DNA of 64,000 nucleotides from Boesenbergia rotunda (lineage: Eukaryota; Streptophyta; Magnoliopsida; Zingiberales; Zingiberaceae): assembly GCA_024364735.1 (NCBI GenBank), contig JAGFNQ010008258.1:56395-120394 (forward strand), given 5' to 3'. The number at the start of each line of letters is the position of its first letter. Position 1 is the first letter of the stretch. The notes under the pieces are model-generated. The model was not told where the DNA came from and did no database searches. It worked only from the letters and a program-made list of their open reading frames with translations. The position numbers and the translations under genes were made by a program. Positions 1 through 10,874 of the stretch are shown piece by piece.

Positions 1-241
1 TTGATACCCTAGCCCAGCCGGTCACTTGCACGCCCTTAAGGGCTTGCTCCTCCTGTGGTCGCGAGTTCGAACCCCCCTGTTCCCCTTTAATGTTTTTCCT
101 TTTTTAAAAATACTAAACGGACTCGGAAAATTCCATAAAAATATTCTAAAAATTCTTAAAAATATCTAGAATATTTCTAAAACATTTTTAAATAGTTCTA
201 AGGACTTTAAGGACTTAAAATGGAAATTTTGGGGTGTTACA
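1..241 (-). repeat. 3' LTR of element A, partial
   Basis: This is the 5' part (U3 side) of the 3' LTR on the minus strand. On the plus strand it ends in gttaca at 236-241, so on the minus strand it begins TGTAACACCCC. It is collinear with 7079-7319 of the 5' LTR. The rest of the LTR lies before the window. Confidence 0.93.
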
Positions 242-254
242 ATCCCCCATACCT
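242..254 (-). other. polypurine tract of element A
   Basis: Directly next to the 3' LTR, the minus strand reads a purine-rich stretch with a run of five G. This is the expected primer site for plus-strand DNA synthesis in LTR elements. The corresponding site in element B (9153-9165) is also purine-rich and sits at the same place relative to the LTR. Confidence 0.75.
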
Positions 255-276
255 TATGAAAAGTTCGTTCTCGAAC

Positions 277-912
277 TTAGAATAATTCTGGATATCTTTC
301 TCTCATGCTGTCCTCACGTTCCCAAGTAGCCTCCTCATGCTCTTGACTCTGCCAGATGACCTTCACTAGTGGCACTTCTTTGTTTCTTAATCTTTTAACT
401 GCTTTGTCCACTATCTGTGTCGGTCTTCTCTCATAGCTAAGATCTTCTTGGATCTGCACTGACTGAGGCTGAATCACTTGATTGGGATCGTGAATACATT
501 TCTTTAGCATGGAGACATGAAATGTACTGTGGATAGCTGACATATCCTCTGGCAAGTCCAGCTCATAGGCTACCTTCCCAACTCTCTTTATAATCTTGTA
601 GGGTCCTATGTAGCGAGGACTCAGCTTGCCCTTTTTGCCAAATCTCATCACTCCCTTCATAGGGGCGACCTTGAGAAATACTGAATCTCCAACTTGGAAT
701 TCAAGTGGCCTACGGCGTGTGTCAGCATAACTTTTCTGTCTACTCTGGGCAGTCTCAATCCTCTGGCGGATCATCTGGATAGCCTGAGTGGTCTCATCTA
801 TAAGCTCAGTCTGGCTGCCTAGTCCTGACTCCATCTCTTTCTTCTCACCAGCTTCTTGCCAACATATGGGTGATCTGCATTTCCTGCCATATAATGCTTC
901 ATAAGGTGCCAT
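277..912 (-). pseudogene. 3' part of element A pol: integrase C-terminus and chromodomain-like tail
   Basis: This 211-residue frame is the continuation of the gag-pol frame at 954-4910, separated from it by a frameshift. It starts at the MAPYEALYGRKC motif, which in element B lies inside the integrase. It continues with the GPY/F-type module (motif GPYKIIKRVGKVAYEL) and ends in a chromodomain-like segment with VPLVKVIW and EEATWE, as in Tekay chromoviruses, where this tail is thought to guide integration into heterochromatin. The methionine at its start is internal to the ancestral protein and is not a true start. In B the same segment is continuous with integrase, which shows that the split here is damage. 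Confidence 0.88.
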
Positions 913-953
913 TTTGATAGTGGCCTGATAGCTATTGTTGTAGGCAAATTCAG

Positions 954-3900
954 CTAAACACAGGTACTTGCACCAACTGCCTTAAAATCTAGTGCACAGG
1001 CCCTGAGCATATCTTCTAAAATTTGATTTACTCTTTCTGTCTGTCCATCAGTCTGGGGATGGAAGGCTGTGCTGAATTTAAGTCTGGTGCCTAGTGCGTG
1101 CTGAACACACTCCCAGAAGTGAGAGACAAAGCGCCCGTCTCTGTCAGAAATGATAGACTTCGGAACTCCATGAAGCCTGATCACTTCCTTCACATATAAC
1201 TGCGCCAAATGCTCTACTGAGTGCGACACCTTGATGGCTAGAAAGTGGGCAGACTTGGTCAATCTGTCCACTATCACCCAAATTGCATCGTGTCCATGGG
1301 TGGTTCTTGGAAGACCTGTGATAAAGTCCATGGATATTTCTTCCCACTTCCACTCTGGAATGGGAAGTGGCTGTAGAACTCCTCCTGGTCTCTGGTGCTC
1401 TGCCTTGACTCTCTGGCAGGTCAAGCAGGTACTGATATATCTGGCCACGTCTCGCTTGAGTCCAGACCACCAGAATCTTTTCCTTAGATCTTGATACATC
1501 TTGGTGGAACCTGGATGCATCGAATAAGGAGTACTGTGGGCTTCTTCCAAGATGCTCTTTCTCAGTTCCTCGTCATTGGGGACGCAAAGGCGGTCTCCAA
1601 GGTAGAGGATGCCACTGTCTGATACTCGAAACTCTAAATTTTCTGCCTCTTGGATCCCCTGCTTGATCTTCTGGATCTCTGGGTCTTGATCTTGCTTTTC
1701 TTGTATATCTACAAGCAGGGTCGACTCTAGGGTCAATGCAGAAAATTGCCCAATCATAACCTCGACTCCAAAATCTTTTATTTCTTTCTGAAGTGGTGGA
1801 GACAGTGATGATAGGGACATCAGTGCTGCACAGGATTTCCTGCTCAGTGCATCTGCCACTTTATTAGCTTTACCTGGGTGGTAGAGGATTTCACAGTCAT
1901 AATCTTTGACCAACTCTAGCCACCTGCGCTGCCTCATATTCAGATCCTTTTGAGTGAAGAAGTACTTCAAACTCTGATGGTCTGTGAAGATTCTGCACTG
2001 CACTCCATACAGGTAGTGTCTCCAGAGCTTCAGTGCAAAAACCACAGCTGCTAGCTCAAGGTCATGAGTAGGGTAATTCTTCTCATAGTCCTTGAGCTGT
2101 CTGGAGGCATATGCTATTACTTTACCGTCTTGCATGAGGACAGCTCCAAGGCCCATCTTGGATGCATCACTGTAGATGTCAAAGGCCTTGTCACCCTCTG
2201 GAACCGTCAGGATGGGAGCACTGGTCAGTCTCTTCTTCAGCTCTAGAAAACTGTGCTCGCATTTATCTGACCATTCAAACTTCTTGTTCTTTCTGGTCAA
2301 GGCTGTGAGTGGAGAGGCTATTCTGGAAAAGTCCTCCACAAATTTTCTGTAATATCCTGCCAGGCCTAAGAAACTCTTGATTTCACTGGCATTCTTGGGT
2401 CTACACCAGTTGCTGACTGCTTCTATCTTGGCTGGATCAACTTGAATGCCTTCTTTGGATACAATGTGACCTAGGAAGGTCACCTGATCTAGCCAAAACT
2501 CACACTTTGAGAACTTTGCATAGAGCTTTTCCTGCTGAAGGATCTGCAGCACTATCCTCAAGTGTGTAGCATGGTCCTCTGGAGTCTGTGAGTATATGAG
2601 AATATCATCAATAAATACAATGACGAATTTATCGAGATACTCCCTGAAGATGTGGTTCATCAGCTCCATGAAGACTGCTGGAGCATTGGTTACTCCAAAA
2701 GGCATCACTACAAATTCGTAGTGGCCGTATCTTGTCCTGAAGGCCGTCCTGGGGATGTCACTTTCTTTAACCTTTAGCTGATGATACCCAGAACGCAGGT
2801 CTATCTTCGAGAACACTGTAGCCCCTTTGAGTTGATCAAATAAATCATCTATTCTAGGAAGGGGGTACTTGTTCTTGATGGTTACCTTGTTCAGAGCTCT
2901 GTAGTCTATGCACAGACGCATAGACCCATCCTTCTTCTTGACGAAAAGTACAGGAGCTCCCCAGGGTGAATGACTCGGGCGGATGAAGCCCTTGTCTAGT
3001 AGCTCCTGGAGTTGCTCTTGTAATTCTTTCAGCTCTGCAGGAGACATACGATATGGGGCTTTTGAGACCGGACCGGTACCTGGCACCAGCTCAATCTCAA
3101 ATTCCACCTCCCTGTTGGGCGGTAGTCCAGGTAGTTCTTCTGGGAACACTTCTGGATATTCGCAGACTACCCGTACATCCTCCTGCTTGAGTTCCTTCTT
3201 TGCTTCTGAGTCCACTACGTGTGCAAGAAAACCAGCACACCCTTGCTCTAGCATCTGGTGGGCTGCCAAGGCTGAGAGGAATTTCTGAGTCTTCCTCTTT
3301 GGGGCTCCTTGAAACTCGAATGGTGGTTCTCCTTCTGGGCTGAAAACCACCTTCCTTCTACGGCAGTCCACTGAAGCGCTGTACTTACTGAGGAAATCCA
3401 TGCCCAGTATGATGTCGAAGTCTTGCATCGCAAGGACTATCAGATCGACATATAGCTCTCGGTCTGAAATCTTGATTGGCACAGCCCGGAGCCGCTGGGT
3501 GGATTCCATGATCTCCCCTGAAGGGAGAGTTGTCAGGAATCTGGACTCCCAACTCTCTGCAGGCACCTGTAACTTACTAGCAAAAGGTACTGATACGAAA
3601 GAATGGGTCGCCCCAGTGTCAAACAGTGTAGTAGCTAAATGCTGAAAAATAACTATTTGACCTGTTACGACCGTGGAGGCGCTGGCAGCTTCTTCCTTCG
3701 TGAGGGAAAAGACTCTGGCATTGGTTGGAACTGGTGCTGCTTCCAACCCTCCCTGACTGATCTGAGGTCCCTCCAGTATAGTAGGCATGTAATGTAACTG
3801 AGGCTTGCCTCCATACTGTACGGACTGCTGAGGAAGTACCTTAAACTTGTTTGGGCAGTCTTTGGATCTGTGTCCCTCTTGTCCACATGAGTAGCATCCA

Positions 3901-4910
3901 GTTACACCCAAAAGGCATGCTCCTGGATGGGTCCTCCCACACTTAGGACAAGGTGGATACCTAGCTTGCTTGTTCTCTGGGTTTCCTTTTTGGCTGCCAG
4001 GCCACTGCTTCCTTTTGTGGTTCTTGTTCTTCCAGTTCTGGTTATTTGGCTGAGGCTTCTGGCCTCCTGTTGTCTTGTTCTCAATCAGGACTGGCTTCTG
4101 CTGTGTTTGTTGTGCCTTGATGCTATTCAGATAGTGCTCTGAGATTAGAGCACTACTGACCAACTCCTCGCTGGTCTGGGGTCGGTGCGTCCCGCTGTTC
4201 ACGTTGAGTGCTATTTCAGGGTTCAGCATGCGGAGCATCAGTCTGACTCGCTCCTTCTCTGTGCTGACTAGCTCTGGGCAGAGGCGAGCTAGTCTGTTGA
4301 ACTTCGCGACTGCTTCTCCCACTGGTAGGTTACCTTGTCTGAACTCCATGAAGTCCTCGTAGTGCTTGTTGGTAACCCGCATGTGGAAGAACTCCTCATA
4401 GAACTCTTGCTCGAAATCTGTCCAGCTCATCTGGTTGACTATCCTCTTACTCTTGACTCGCTCCCACCACATACGAGCATCTCCAGTTAGGCAGAAGGAG
4501 GCACATTTGACCTTCTCGACTTCTGGCCAGTCAAGAAGCTCCATTGTGCTCTCTAAAGTCTTGAACCAAGCCTGGGCATCCCAGGGCTCAGTCGTGCCTG
4601 AGAAGCTTTCGGGTTTCAGCCTCTGCCACTGGACGAGGTATGCTTCTTGTCTTCGGTTCACGGCAGGGGTCTCCTGTGTGACTGGTGGAACTTCAGCCAC
4701 CACTGGAGTTCCCACTCCTGCTGTGGGTGGTGTAGGGGGCACTGGGTGCTGATTTGCCATCAGTGTGGCGATGGTCTTCTGTTGTTCTGTAATCTGAGCT
4801 TGCATTTGAGCAATGACTGCCATCAGGTTTGGCTGTTCTGTGCCAGGCTCATTGTTATCTTGAACTGGAGTTCTGTTCCTTGCATTAGGAGCTCGGCCTC
4901 TTCTTGCCAT
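954..4910 (-). CDS. Ty3/gypsy gag-pol polyprotein, truncated by frameshift
   Basis: The 1318-residue frame reads gag (retrotransposon gag domain about residues 90-260), a CCHC zinc knuckle (CYSCGQEGHRSKDC, about 340), an aspartic protease (FDTGATHSF, about 430), reverse transcriptase with the FIDD catalytic motif (about 770), RNase H (YSDASKMGLG and TDHQSL) and integrase, with an HHCC-type zinc domain (CLTCQRVKAEHQRPGG) and a catalytic core that includes SDRDGRF and the HPQTDGQTERVNQ segment. It ends early in an unrelated nine-residue tail because one base is missing near 979-984; downstream coding resumes at 277-912. The start ATG at 4910 lies about 280 bases after the primer site, as usual. 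The products would form virus-like particles and make and insert cDNA. Confidence 0.93.
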   Translation of the reverse strand: MARRGRAPNARNRTPVQDNNEPGTEQPNLMAVIAQMQAQITEQQKTIATLMANQHPVPPTPPTAGVGTPVVAEVPPVTQETPAVNRRQEAYLVQWQRLKPESFSGTTEPWDAQAWFKTLESTMELLDWPEVEKVKCASFCLTGDARMWWERVKSKRIVNQMSWTDFEQEFYEEFFHMRVTNKHYEDFMEFRQGNLPVGEAVAKFNRLARLCPELVSTEKERVRLMLRMLNPEIALNVNSGTHRPQTSEELVSSALISEHYLNSIKAQQTQQKPVLIENKTTGGQKPQPNNQNWKNKNHKRKQWPGSQKGNPENKQARYPPCPKCGRTHPGACLLGVTGCYSCGQEGHRSKDCPNKFKVLPQQSVQYGGKPQLHYMPTILEGPQISQGGLEAAPVPTNARVFSLTKEEAASASTVVTGQIVIFQHLATTLFDTGATHSFVSVPFASKLQVPAESWESRFLTTLPSGEIMESTQRLRAVPIKISDRELYVDLIVLAMQDFDIILGMDFLSKYSASVDCRRRKVVFSPEGEPPFEFQGAPKRKTQKFLSALAAHQMLEQGCAGFLAHVVDSEAKKELKQEDVRVVCEYPEVFPEELPGLPPNREVEFEIELVPGTGPVSKAPYRMSPAELKELQEQLQELLDKGFIRPSHSPWGAPVLFVKKKDGSMRLCIDYRALNKVTIKNKYPLPRIDDLFDQLKGATVFSKIDLRSGYHQLKVKESDIPRTAFRTRYGHYEFVVMPFGVTNAPAVFMELMNHIFREYLDKFVIVFIDDILIYSQTPEDHATHLRIVLQILQQEKLYAKFSKCEFWLDQVTFLGHIVSKEGIQVDPAKIEAVSNWCRPKNASEIKSFLGLAGYYRKFVEDFSRIASPLTALTRKNKKFEWSDKCEHSFLELKKRLTSAPILTVPEGDKAFDIYSDASKMGLGAVLMQDGKVIAYASRQLKDYEKNYPTHDLELAAVVFALKLWRHYLYGVQCRIFTDHQSLKYFFTQKDLNMRQRRWLELVKDYDCEILYHPGKANKVADALSRKSCAALMSLSSLSPPLQKEIKDFGVEVMIGQFSALTLESTLLVDIQEKQDQDPEIQKIKQGIQEAENLEFRVSDSGILYLGDRLCVPNDEELRKSILEEAHSTPYSMHPGSTKMYQDLRKRFWWSGLKRDVARYISTCLTCQRVKAEHQRPGGVLQPLPIPEWKWEEISMDFITGLPRTTHGHDAIWVIVDRLTKSAHFLAIKVSHSVEHLAQLYVKEVIRLHGVPKSIISDRDGRFVSHFWECVQHALGTRLKFSTAFHPQTDGQTERVNQILEDMLRACALDFKAVGASTCV

Positions 4911-5192
4911 CTAATAATGCATAAGGGAACAAGAATCACTACTATATTTCTAGGTATAGAACTTGTTTTCTTACTTAGTAACCTAATATCCATTCTAGGG
5001 ATTAAACATGATTCCGTGATACTAAGGTATTAAACATGCTTCCTTGTTCTATGCACATATGAGTAAGTACATAAGCATTTCTCTATACTGCAATTAAGTA
5101 AAGGAGCAATAGAAAACTGAAACTTAAAGCTTTCTTACTTGAAGACGGCAAGGTTGATGCTGATGTGTGTGTGATGCTGGAGAATGGGAACT
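4911..5192 (-). other. leader of element A between primer site and gag
   Basis: About 280 bases without a gene between the gag start and the primer binding site. This is the untranslated leader of the retrotransposon RNA. I see nothing else in it. Confidence 0.7.
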
Positions 5193-5204
5193 GCTCTGAT
5201 ACCA
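5193..5204 (-). other. primer binding site, tRNA-iMet type (element A)
   Basis: The minus strand reads TGGTATCAGAGC two bases downstream of the 5' LTR end. This is complementary to the 3' end of plant initiator methionine tRNA, which primes minus-strand DNA synthesis in Tekay-type and many copia elements. The same 12-mer is found at 26439-26450 in the SIRE-like element. Confidence 0.92.
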
Positions 5205-5206
5205 AC

Positions 5207-7319
5207 TGTAACGCCCCCGCCTTCTCTACCTTAGACGGACCGCTACTTGTCTACTTCTTGACTCTAATGCACGACTAAAAATGCGGAACTTTCTTTTTAT
5301 TTCTATCTAAAATGATATTCTAACTTTAATAGTCATGCATGATACAATGACACATTACTATCAATTCTAACCATTTAAACTCATCACACAAGGTTCTATA
5401 ACATTTCTAAAGCACTATGAATTATGCATGCAACTTTTCTAAGCATATTTAAGCAATAAGACTTAATTCGAAACTAACAACATCTTGGCACATGCAATAA
5501 TATTTCTAGAACTTCATAGAATGTAAATCTTACTTTTCTACCGAATTTACAAGCATTTTAAACACAATTAGGACTTAGTCCAAAAGGGAATAATAGTAAG
5601 CTCAAGAATAAGTCTAAAATGCAATGTATCCACATGTTAAACTACTCATGCCCTTGCTCATCTAGTGCATTCACAAAAGTATGCATACTAATTAAATGAC
5701 ATGGAATCTTCATTCTACAAAATTGAGCATGTAAAACTATCCGAAGCATAAATGGTTAATAAACTCCATAACACAATAACTTGGAATTTGGAAATCTTAA
5801 ACATGCATTTCAAATAAGCTAAACTGTCTCATCCCAAGGATCTCTCCAAGGTCAGCCACCACACACACGTCACTCAGCACCGCCTCGTCGCCTTCCTTCA
5901 GAATTGCTTGTCTTTACCTTTACCTGCAGTAAGAGGAAATGCAACTAATAAGCATAAAGCTTAGCAAGTACTATCTAGCTCACAAAATCTCGAAATGTGC
6001 AGGCATGCTTTTTAAACAATATGAAATCACATGAGATACTTTTATACTTAAAAGAAACACTAAAACATGTATAACTCAAAACATGCATACTCAAGCATTA
6101 ATAAGTCTTAACTCACTTTTTCTTGGCTTAACATGAAACTTTAGCAATTCTTTAACTTTAAATCTTTCTTTAACTTTTAGAAAACTTCCTTAAACTTTAG
6201 AAAAACTTTGCTAAAGCATATACTTGAAAATAATACTCACTTGGATCCACTTAAGACGTAAGTACCATCTTATGCGCGTTCCCTAAAAGGTTGGGGTAGC
6301 GAGCCGCCAATCCTAATAGAGCAGACCTTGGTCTACCAGGGCCAAGACCTGGAAATTGGACACCTGGATTTCTTTAACGACGCCCTTGGACGCCGGGTAC
6401 TGGCCTTAGAAAATAAAATAGCTTTTCTCTCTTTTCTTTCTTATCTTTAAATGCCTTGGCATTTTATCGAACACCTTGTGTGCCCAAATCCCTAAGTCTT
6501 GACTTTTGGGGATTTCGTAAGGCCTTGGCCTTCTCTTTTCTTTTTCTTTATCTTTCTTTTCTTTTCTTATAGATTTCTTAGACCCTAAACTCACATAGGG
6601 TACTCTATCAAATATATATAAGCATATAATGAACTAAGATCACATGCAAAATCTTAAACTAAAAGTAAATATCTCTTTTAAAACTTTTAAGGGAAAATTC
6701 TTGCGGAAAACCGCCTCTTACTGCAGGTGAGCAGTACTTACCTTGATTTCTTGGACTTACAACCGAGATTAGACGACTAGGGCTCGGGTGAAACTTGAGA
6801 TCTCTACGAACCGTCCGCGCCTACGTGTTCTTCTCGTCGAGACGAACGAAACGCTTCGCACTCCTTGCTTTTCCTTGGCCGGCGCCCCTTAGGAGAGGAG
6901 AGGTGGAAAGAAAACCTAGGTTCCCTTTTGTTTTCGCCGCCCCTCTCTCACCCCCTTCTCGCACGCAGCCGAAAATTCTCCTCCAAGGGTTTCACGCGAC
7001 TTAAGCGGGGTTTAAATACCTCTTTATGAAAAAACGTAACTACTCTATAAAATTATTTCTCTCCACCTTTTGTTGTGCTTGATACCCTAGCCCAGCCGGT
7101 CACTTGCCCGCCCTTAAGGGCTTGCTCCTCCTGTGGTCGCGAGTTCGAACCCCCCTGTTGCCCTTTAATGTTTTTCCTTTTTTAAAAATACTAAACGGAC
7201 TCGGAAAATTCCATAAAAATATTCTAAAAATTCCTAAAAATATCTAGAATATTTCTAAAACATTTTTAAATAGTTCTAAGGACTTTAAGGACTTAAAATG
7301 GAAATTTTGGGGCGTTACA
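5207..7319 (-). repeat. 5' LTR of element A (2,113 bp)
   Basis: The LTR has TG...CA ends with extended terminal inversions (TGTAACGCCC and GGGGCGTTACA). On the minus strand it begins at 7319 and ends at 5207 next to the primer site. A TATTTAAA box lies on the minus strand near 7011-7018. A tRNA-like segment lies antisense near the U3 end (7079-7165). The family recurs as the solo LTR at 16909-22646. Confidence 0.92.
7079..7165 (+). other. tRNA-like segment inside A-family LTR, antisense to the element
   Basis: On the plus strand an A-box-like TAGCCCAGCCGG is followed about 50 bases later by a B-box-like GAGTTCGAACCCC, the arrangement of an internal RNA polymerase III promoter or a tRNA-derived SINE head. 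The same segment is at 1-87 in the 3' LTR. It does not look like a complete tRNA gene. It lies opposite in sense to element transcription, about 165 bases from the LTR start. Confidence 0.5.
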
Positions 7320-9170
7320 GTACTTATGCAAAATGGGAAGGTAATTGCCTATGCCTCTAGGCAACTGAAGGAACATGAATGAAACTACCCAACCCATGAC
7401 TTAGAGTTAGCAGCGATGGTCTTTGCACTGAAAATATGGAGGCACTATCTATATGGAACTCAGTGTAAAGTTTATACAGACCACCAGAGTCTGCGGTATT
7501 TCTTCACCCAGAAAGATCTGAATATGAGACAGCGCAGATGGCTCGAATTGGTCAAGGATTATGATTGTGAGATCCTGTACCATCCGGGAAAAGCCAACAA
7601 GGTAGTCGATGCTCTGAGTAGGAAATCATGTGCTGCTTTAATGTCTTTGTCGGCTTTGTCACAACCCTTAGGGGAAGAAATTATGAATTACGGGATTGAA
7701 ATCATATCAGGACAGTTGTCCACCCTGATGATTGCGCCGACATTATTCGACGATATTCTGGAAAAGCAGAACCATGATCCGAGTCTTCAGAGAATCAAGC
7801 AAGAGGTTCTCGATGGCAAGGACGATGGATTTAGGATTTTGGACAGCGGAGTTTTATATCTTCGGGACCGATTATGTGTTCCCGACGACTCCGACTTACG
7901 GACAAGAATCCTCGAGGAAGCTCACGGAACACCTTATGCGATGCATCCTGGGTCTACCAAGATGTATCAAGATCTGAGGAGTAAGTTTTGGTGGTCCGGC
8001 ATGAAGCGAGATGTAGCCCACTATATCAGTAGGTGTTTGACCTGCCAGAGGGTCAAAGCAGAACACCAGAGGCCTGGGGGAGTTCTGCAACCTCTAGCAA
8101 TTCCCGAGTGGAAATGGGAAGACATCTCCATGGATTTCATCTCTGGGCTGCCTAGAACGACGAACGGATATGATGGTATATGGGTTATTGTGGACAGACT
8201 CACCAAGTCTGCCCATTTTCTGGCTATCAGGATGACCTACTCAGTAGAGCAGCTAGCTCAATTGTACGTCAAGGAAATTATCCGACTGCACGGGGTTCCC
8301 AAGACCATTATCTCTGATAGGGATGGTCGATTTACTTCAGATTTTTGGGGACACATACAGAAGGCTCTTGGCACGAAGCTGAAATTCAGTACTACCTTTC
8401 ACCCCCAAACTGACGGGCAAACTGAAAGAGTAAACCAGATATTAGAGGACATGTTAAGAGCTTGTGCCTTGGATTTCAAGGGAAGCTGGTGTCGATACCT
8501 GAGCCTGGCAGAGTTTGCTTATAACAACAGTTATCAGGCTACTATCGGGATGGCACCGTACGAAGCACTATACGGAAGGAAATGCAGATCTCCTATATGC
8601 TGGCTTGAGAGTGGTGAAAAGAAGGAGATGGGACTCCAGACGGATATTATAGACGAAACCACTCAGGCTATAAAGAATATCCGCCAGAGGATAGAGACTG
8701 CTCAGAGTCGGCAGAAAAGCTACGCTGACAAGCGACGCAGACCATTAGAGTTTGAGGTTGGGGATTCAGTATTCCTGAAAGTGGCCCCTATGAAAGGGGT
8801 AATGAGATTCGGGAAGAAAGGAAAACTGAGTCCGAGATATGTGGGACCGTATCAGATTCTGAGACGGGTAGGCAAAGTGGCCTACGAATTGGAGTTACAA
8901 CCAGAAATGTCGGCTATCCACAATGTCTTCCATGTATCAATGCTCAGGAAATGTACCTCTGATGTGAATCAGATGATAGAGCCCCAACCAGTACAAGATC
9001 AAGAGAACATAAGTTCCGAACGCCGACCTATACAGATCTTAGACCGGGAAGTCAAAAAGCTAAGGAACAAGGAAGTACCCTTAGTAAAGGTTCTGTGGCG
9101 GAACGAACAATTCGAAGAAGCCACGTGGGAACAAGAGGAGGCAATACGATTAAGGTATGGAGGATTGTAA
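7320..9170 (+). pseudogene. element B pol fragment: RNase H, integrase, chromodomain-like tail
   Basis: Reading begins inside RNase H at the insertion point of element A, meets an in-frame TGA at 7380-7382, and is then open for 584 residues from 7416. It contains the RNase H end (TDHQSLRYFF), the integrase zinc domain (CLTCQRVKAEHQRPGG), the integrase core (FISGLPRTT, SDRDGRF, FHPQTDGQTERVNQ), a GPY/F-type module (GPYQILRRVGKVAYEL) and the chromodomain-like tail (VPLVKVLW, EEATWE). The stop codon overlaps the first bases of the 3' LTR. Because the segment A lost is whole here, this copy shows where A's frame is broken. It lacks gag, protease and most of reverse transcriptase, so it cannot be autonomous. 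Confidence 0.92.
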
Positions 9171-9344
9171 CACCCCAAAATTTTCCCATATGAAATATTA
9201 TGAATTCATGAAACATTATTATTATTATGAAATATTATGAATTCATGAAACATTATCATTATTATGAAATTTCATGATGGGCTTGGCTTAATGGGCTTTG
9301 ATATGGATTAGTGCAAAATGTGATAAAAAAATGAGGTAGAAAGG

Positions 9345-9412
9345 AGGAAGCAAGGATTGAACCTTGAACCTCCTAGTTGCACTAATCATGTCATAACCAA
9401 CACACCAAGCCA
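9345..9412 (-). other. tRNA-like segment inside B-family LTR, antisense
   Basis: On the minus strand a stretch resembling an A box (near 9400, in the sense of TAGTGGTTA in the sister copy) is followed by GGTTCAAGGTTCAATCC, a B-box-like sequence. The sister LTR carries the clearer version at 20453-20525. It is antisense to the LTR and lies about 190-250 bases from its start, comparable to the position in the A family. Confidence 0.45.
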
Positions 9413-10639
9413 TGTTTCATGTTGAGAGAATAAGAAACATGCTTGTTAAAGCTAGGGAAGTGAAGAGACATGTCTCTTCATGAGAAAAGTATAAATAAGT
9501 GAAGGGAAGTTGGAATAACTTCCTCTCTTCTTCTTCCTCACTCTTCCCTCTTCAAAACCGAAAACTCTCCCCTCCCCTTCTCAAATTTTCGAAACTCCAA
9601 CCCTAGGTTTCCTCCATAAGAAAAACTCCCAAGAGGGCCCTATAGAGAGACTACCTTCTACTAAAGCAAGGCTAAGGAAAAGAAGCGCAAGAAGGGCTCT
9701 CCTCTCCTCCTCTTCAAGGACTTCTTGGGGGAGATTCAAGCGAGAGGATGTAAGTAATCCCCTCACCTGCATTACAATAGTTTCGAGTGTTTAAAAAGGG
9801 TTTAAACATAGGATGAAGCTCTTGATGTTTTCGCCCAAGAAGGTTTTTAGGGCTTGCGAGGGTTTAAACTACTCCTATACTTGCATATGTTTTTCCTCAT
9901 GATGTGTGATTAAATATATGATGATAATATGATGTTTTCCTTGTCCTTAAGCCCCCAAAAACCCGGAGTAGGCTTGCTGGAATTTTCGACCAAGGACCTC
10001 TTTTAGGGCTTAGAGAGGTTTAAACTCCTAGTATGCTTGATAATGACCCTCCCTATGATATATAAGATGATATGTGATGTAAATATGGTTTATTCATGAT
10101 TTTAACATGCTTGGAAACTAAGGTATGTATGCTGGAATTTTCTGTAAAGAATGATAAGTAGGACTTAAGAAGGGGTAACAACCCCAACATGCCTTCTAAT
10201 GTCTCCTCTATGATGCCTACCTTAATGTATGATGTTAGTGTAATGTTTTTCATGGTTTATCATGCTCTAAACTTAGAGTTTATATGCTGGAATTTTCTGA
10301 TTAAATAAGAATTTGGGCTAAGGGGGAAGCTACAACCCCAATTAGGCACGCCAAGGATGCCCATGATATGCTATGAGTAGTATAGGTGATAACATGTCTT
10401 CTCCCATGCTTTTTCATGCTCTAAGAATCATGATGTACATGTCTATGTTTAAGCTCTTTAAGCACCCTTATGTTATGCATGGCTTATGTATGATGAAATG
10501 CTTAAGAGATGCTTCCCTGTAAGTCGGGACTAAGAGCACTCTTCATGATAAGATAAGAGGCATGTCATGCTCATGATATGACAATGAAGTGATAGGTTAT
10601 GATAATATGCTTATGATATGATAAGAATGTGCTATGCAA

Positions 10640-10874
10640 CCCCTAGGTCGACGGACTATGAACGGACCTAGTAAGAAACAAGAATGTGCTATGCTTATGA
10701 TATGATAAAAATCCATGTATGCTATTTTACTTTGTATGGCTTGTATTGGACCCTAGCAAGGTCCACGGGTGGGCTCCGGATGCAGCCCCTAGGTCGACGG
10801 ACTATGAACGGACCTAGTAAGGGGATGGGCTCCCGAGACGCCCCTAGGTCGACGGACTATGAACGGACCTAGTT
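10640..10874 (+). repeat. three copies of a ~35 bp repeat in B LTR
   Basis: The unit, starting cccctaggtcgacggacta and ending gacctag, occurs at 10640-10675, 10786-10821 and 10841-10874. The copies are nearly identical but irregularly spaced. Each contains the palindrome GTCGAC and ends flanked by CTAG motifs. Confidence 0.85.

Larger units (their letters stand above)
1..7319 (-). mobile_element. Ty3/gypsy Tekay-like LTR retrotransposon (element A), 3' LTR cut by window
   Basis: Read on the minus strand, the element runs from its 5' LTR (5207-7319) through a tRNA-iMet-type primer site, a gag-pol frame and a polypurine tract to a 3' LTR of which only 241 bases are inside the window. Bases 1-241 match 7079-7319 at a constant offset with about four mismatches seen by eye, which proves the LTR pair. 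Domain order is gag, zinc knuckle, protease, reverse transcriptase, RNase H, integrase and a chromodomain-like tail, as in Tekay/Del chromoviruses. It interrupts a second gypsy element (B) whose RNase H coding sequence starts at 7320. The target duplication would include bases 7320-7324 (gtact), but the other copy is outside the window. One frameshift breaks the polyprotein, so the copy is probably not autonomous. Confidence 0.95.

Noticed and set aside
1144..4752. Many open frames of 60-108 codons on the plus strand opposite gag-pol
   Set aside because: They are antisense shadows of a well-supported polyprotein and have no motif of their own.
7079..7165. A functional tRNA gene
   Set aside because: Only box-like motifs are visible; the arms do not pair as a cloverleaf by eye. 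Kept as a tRNA-like segment.
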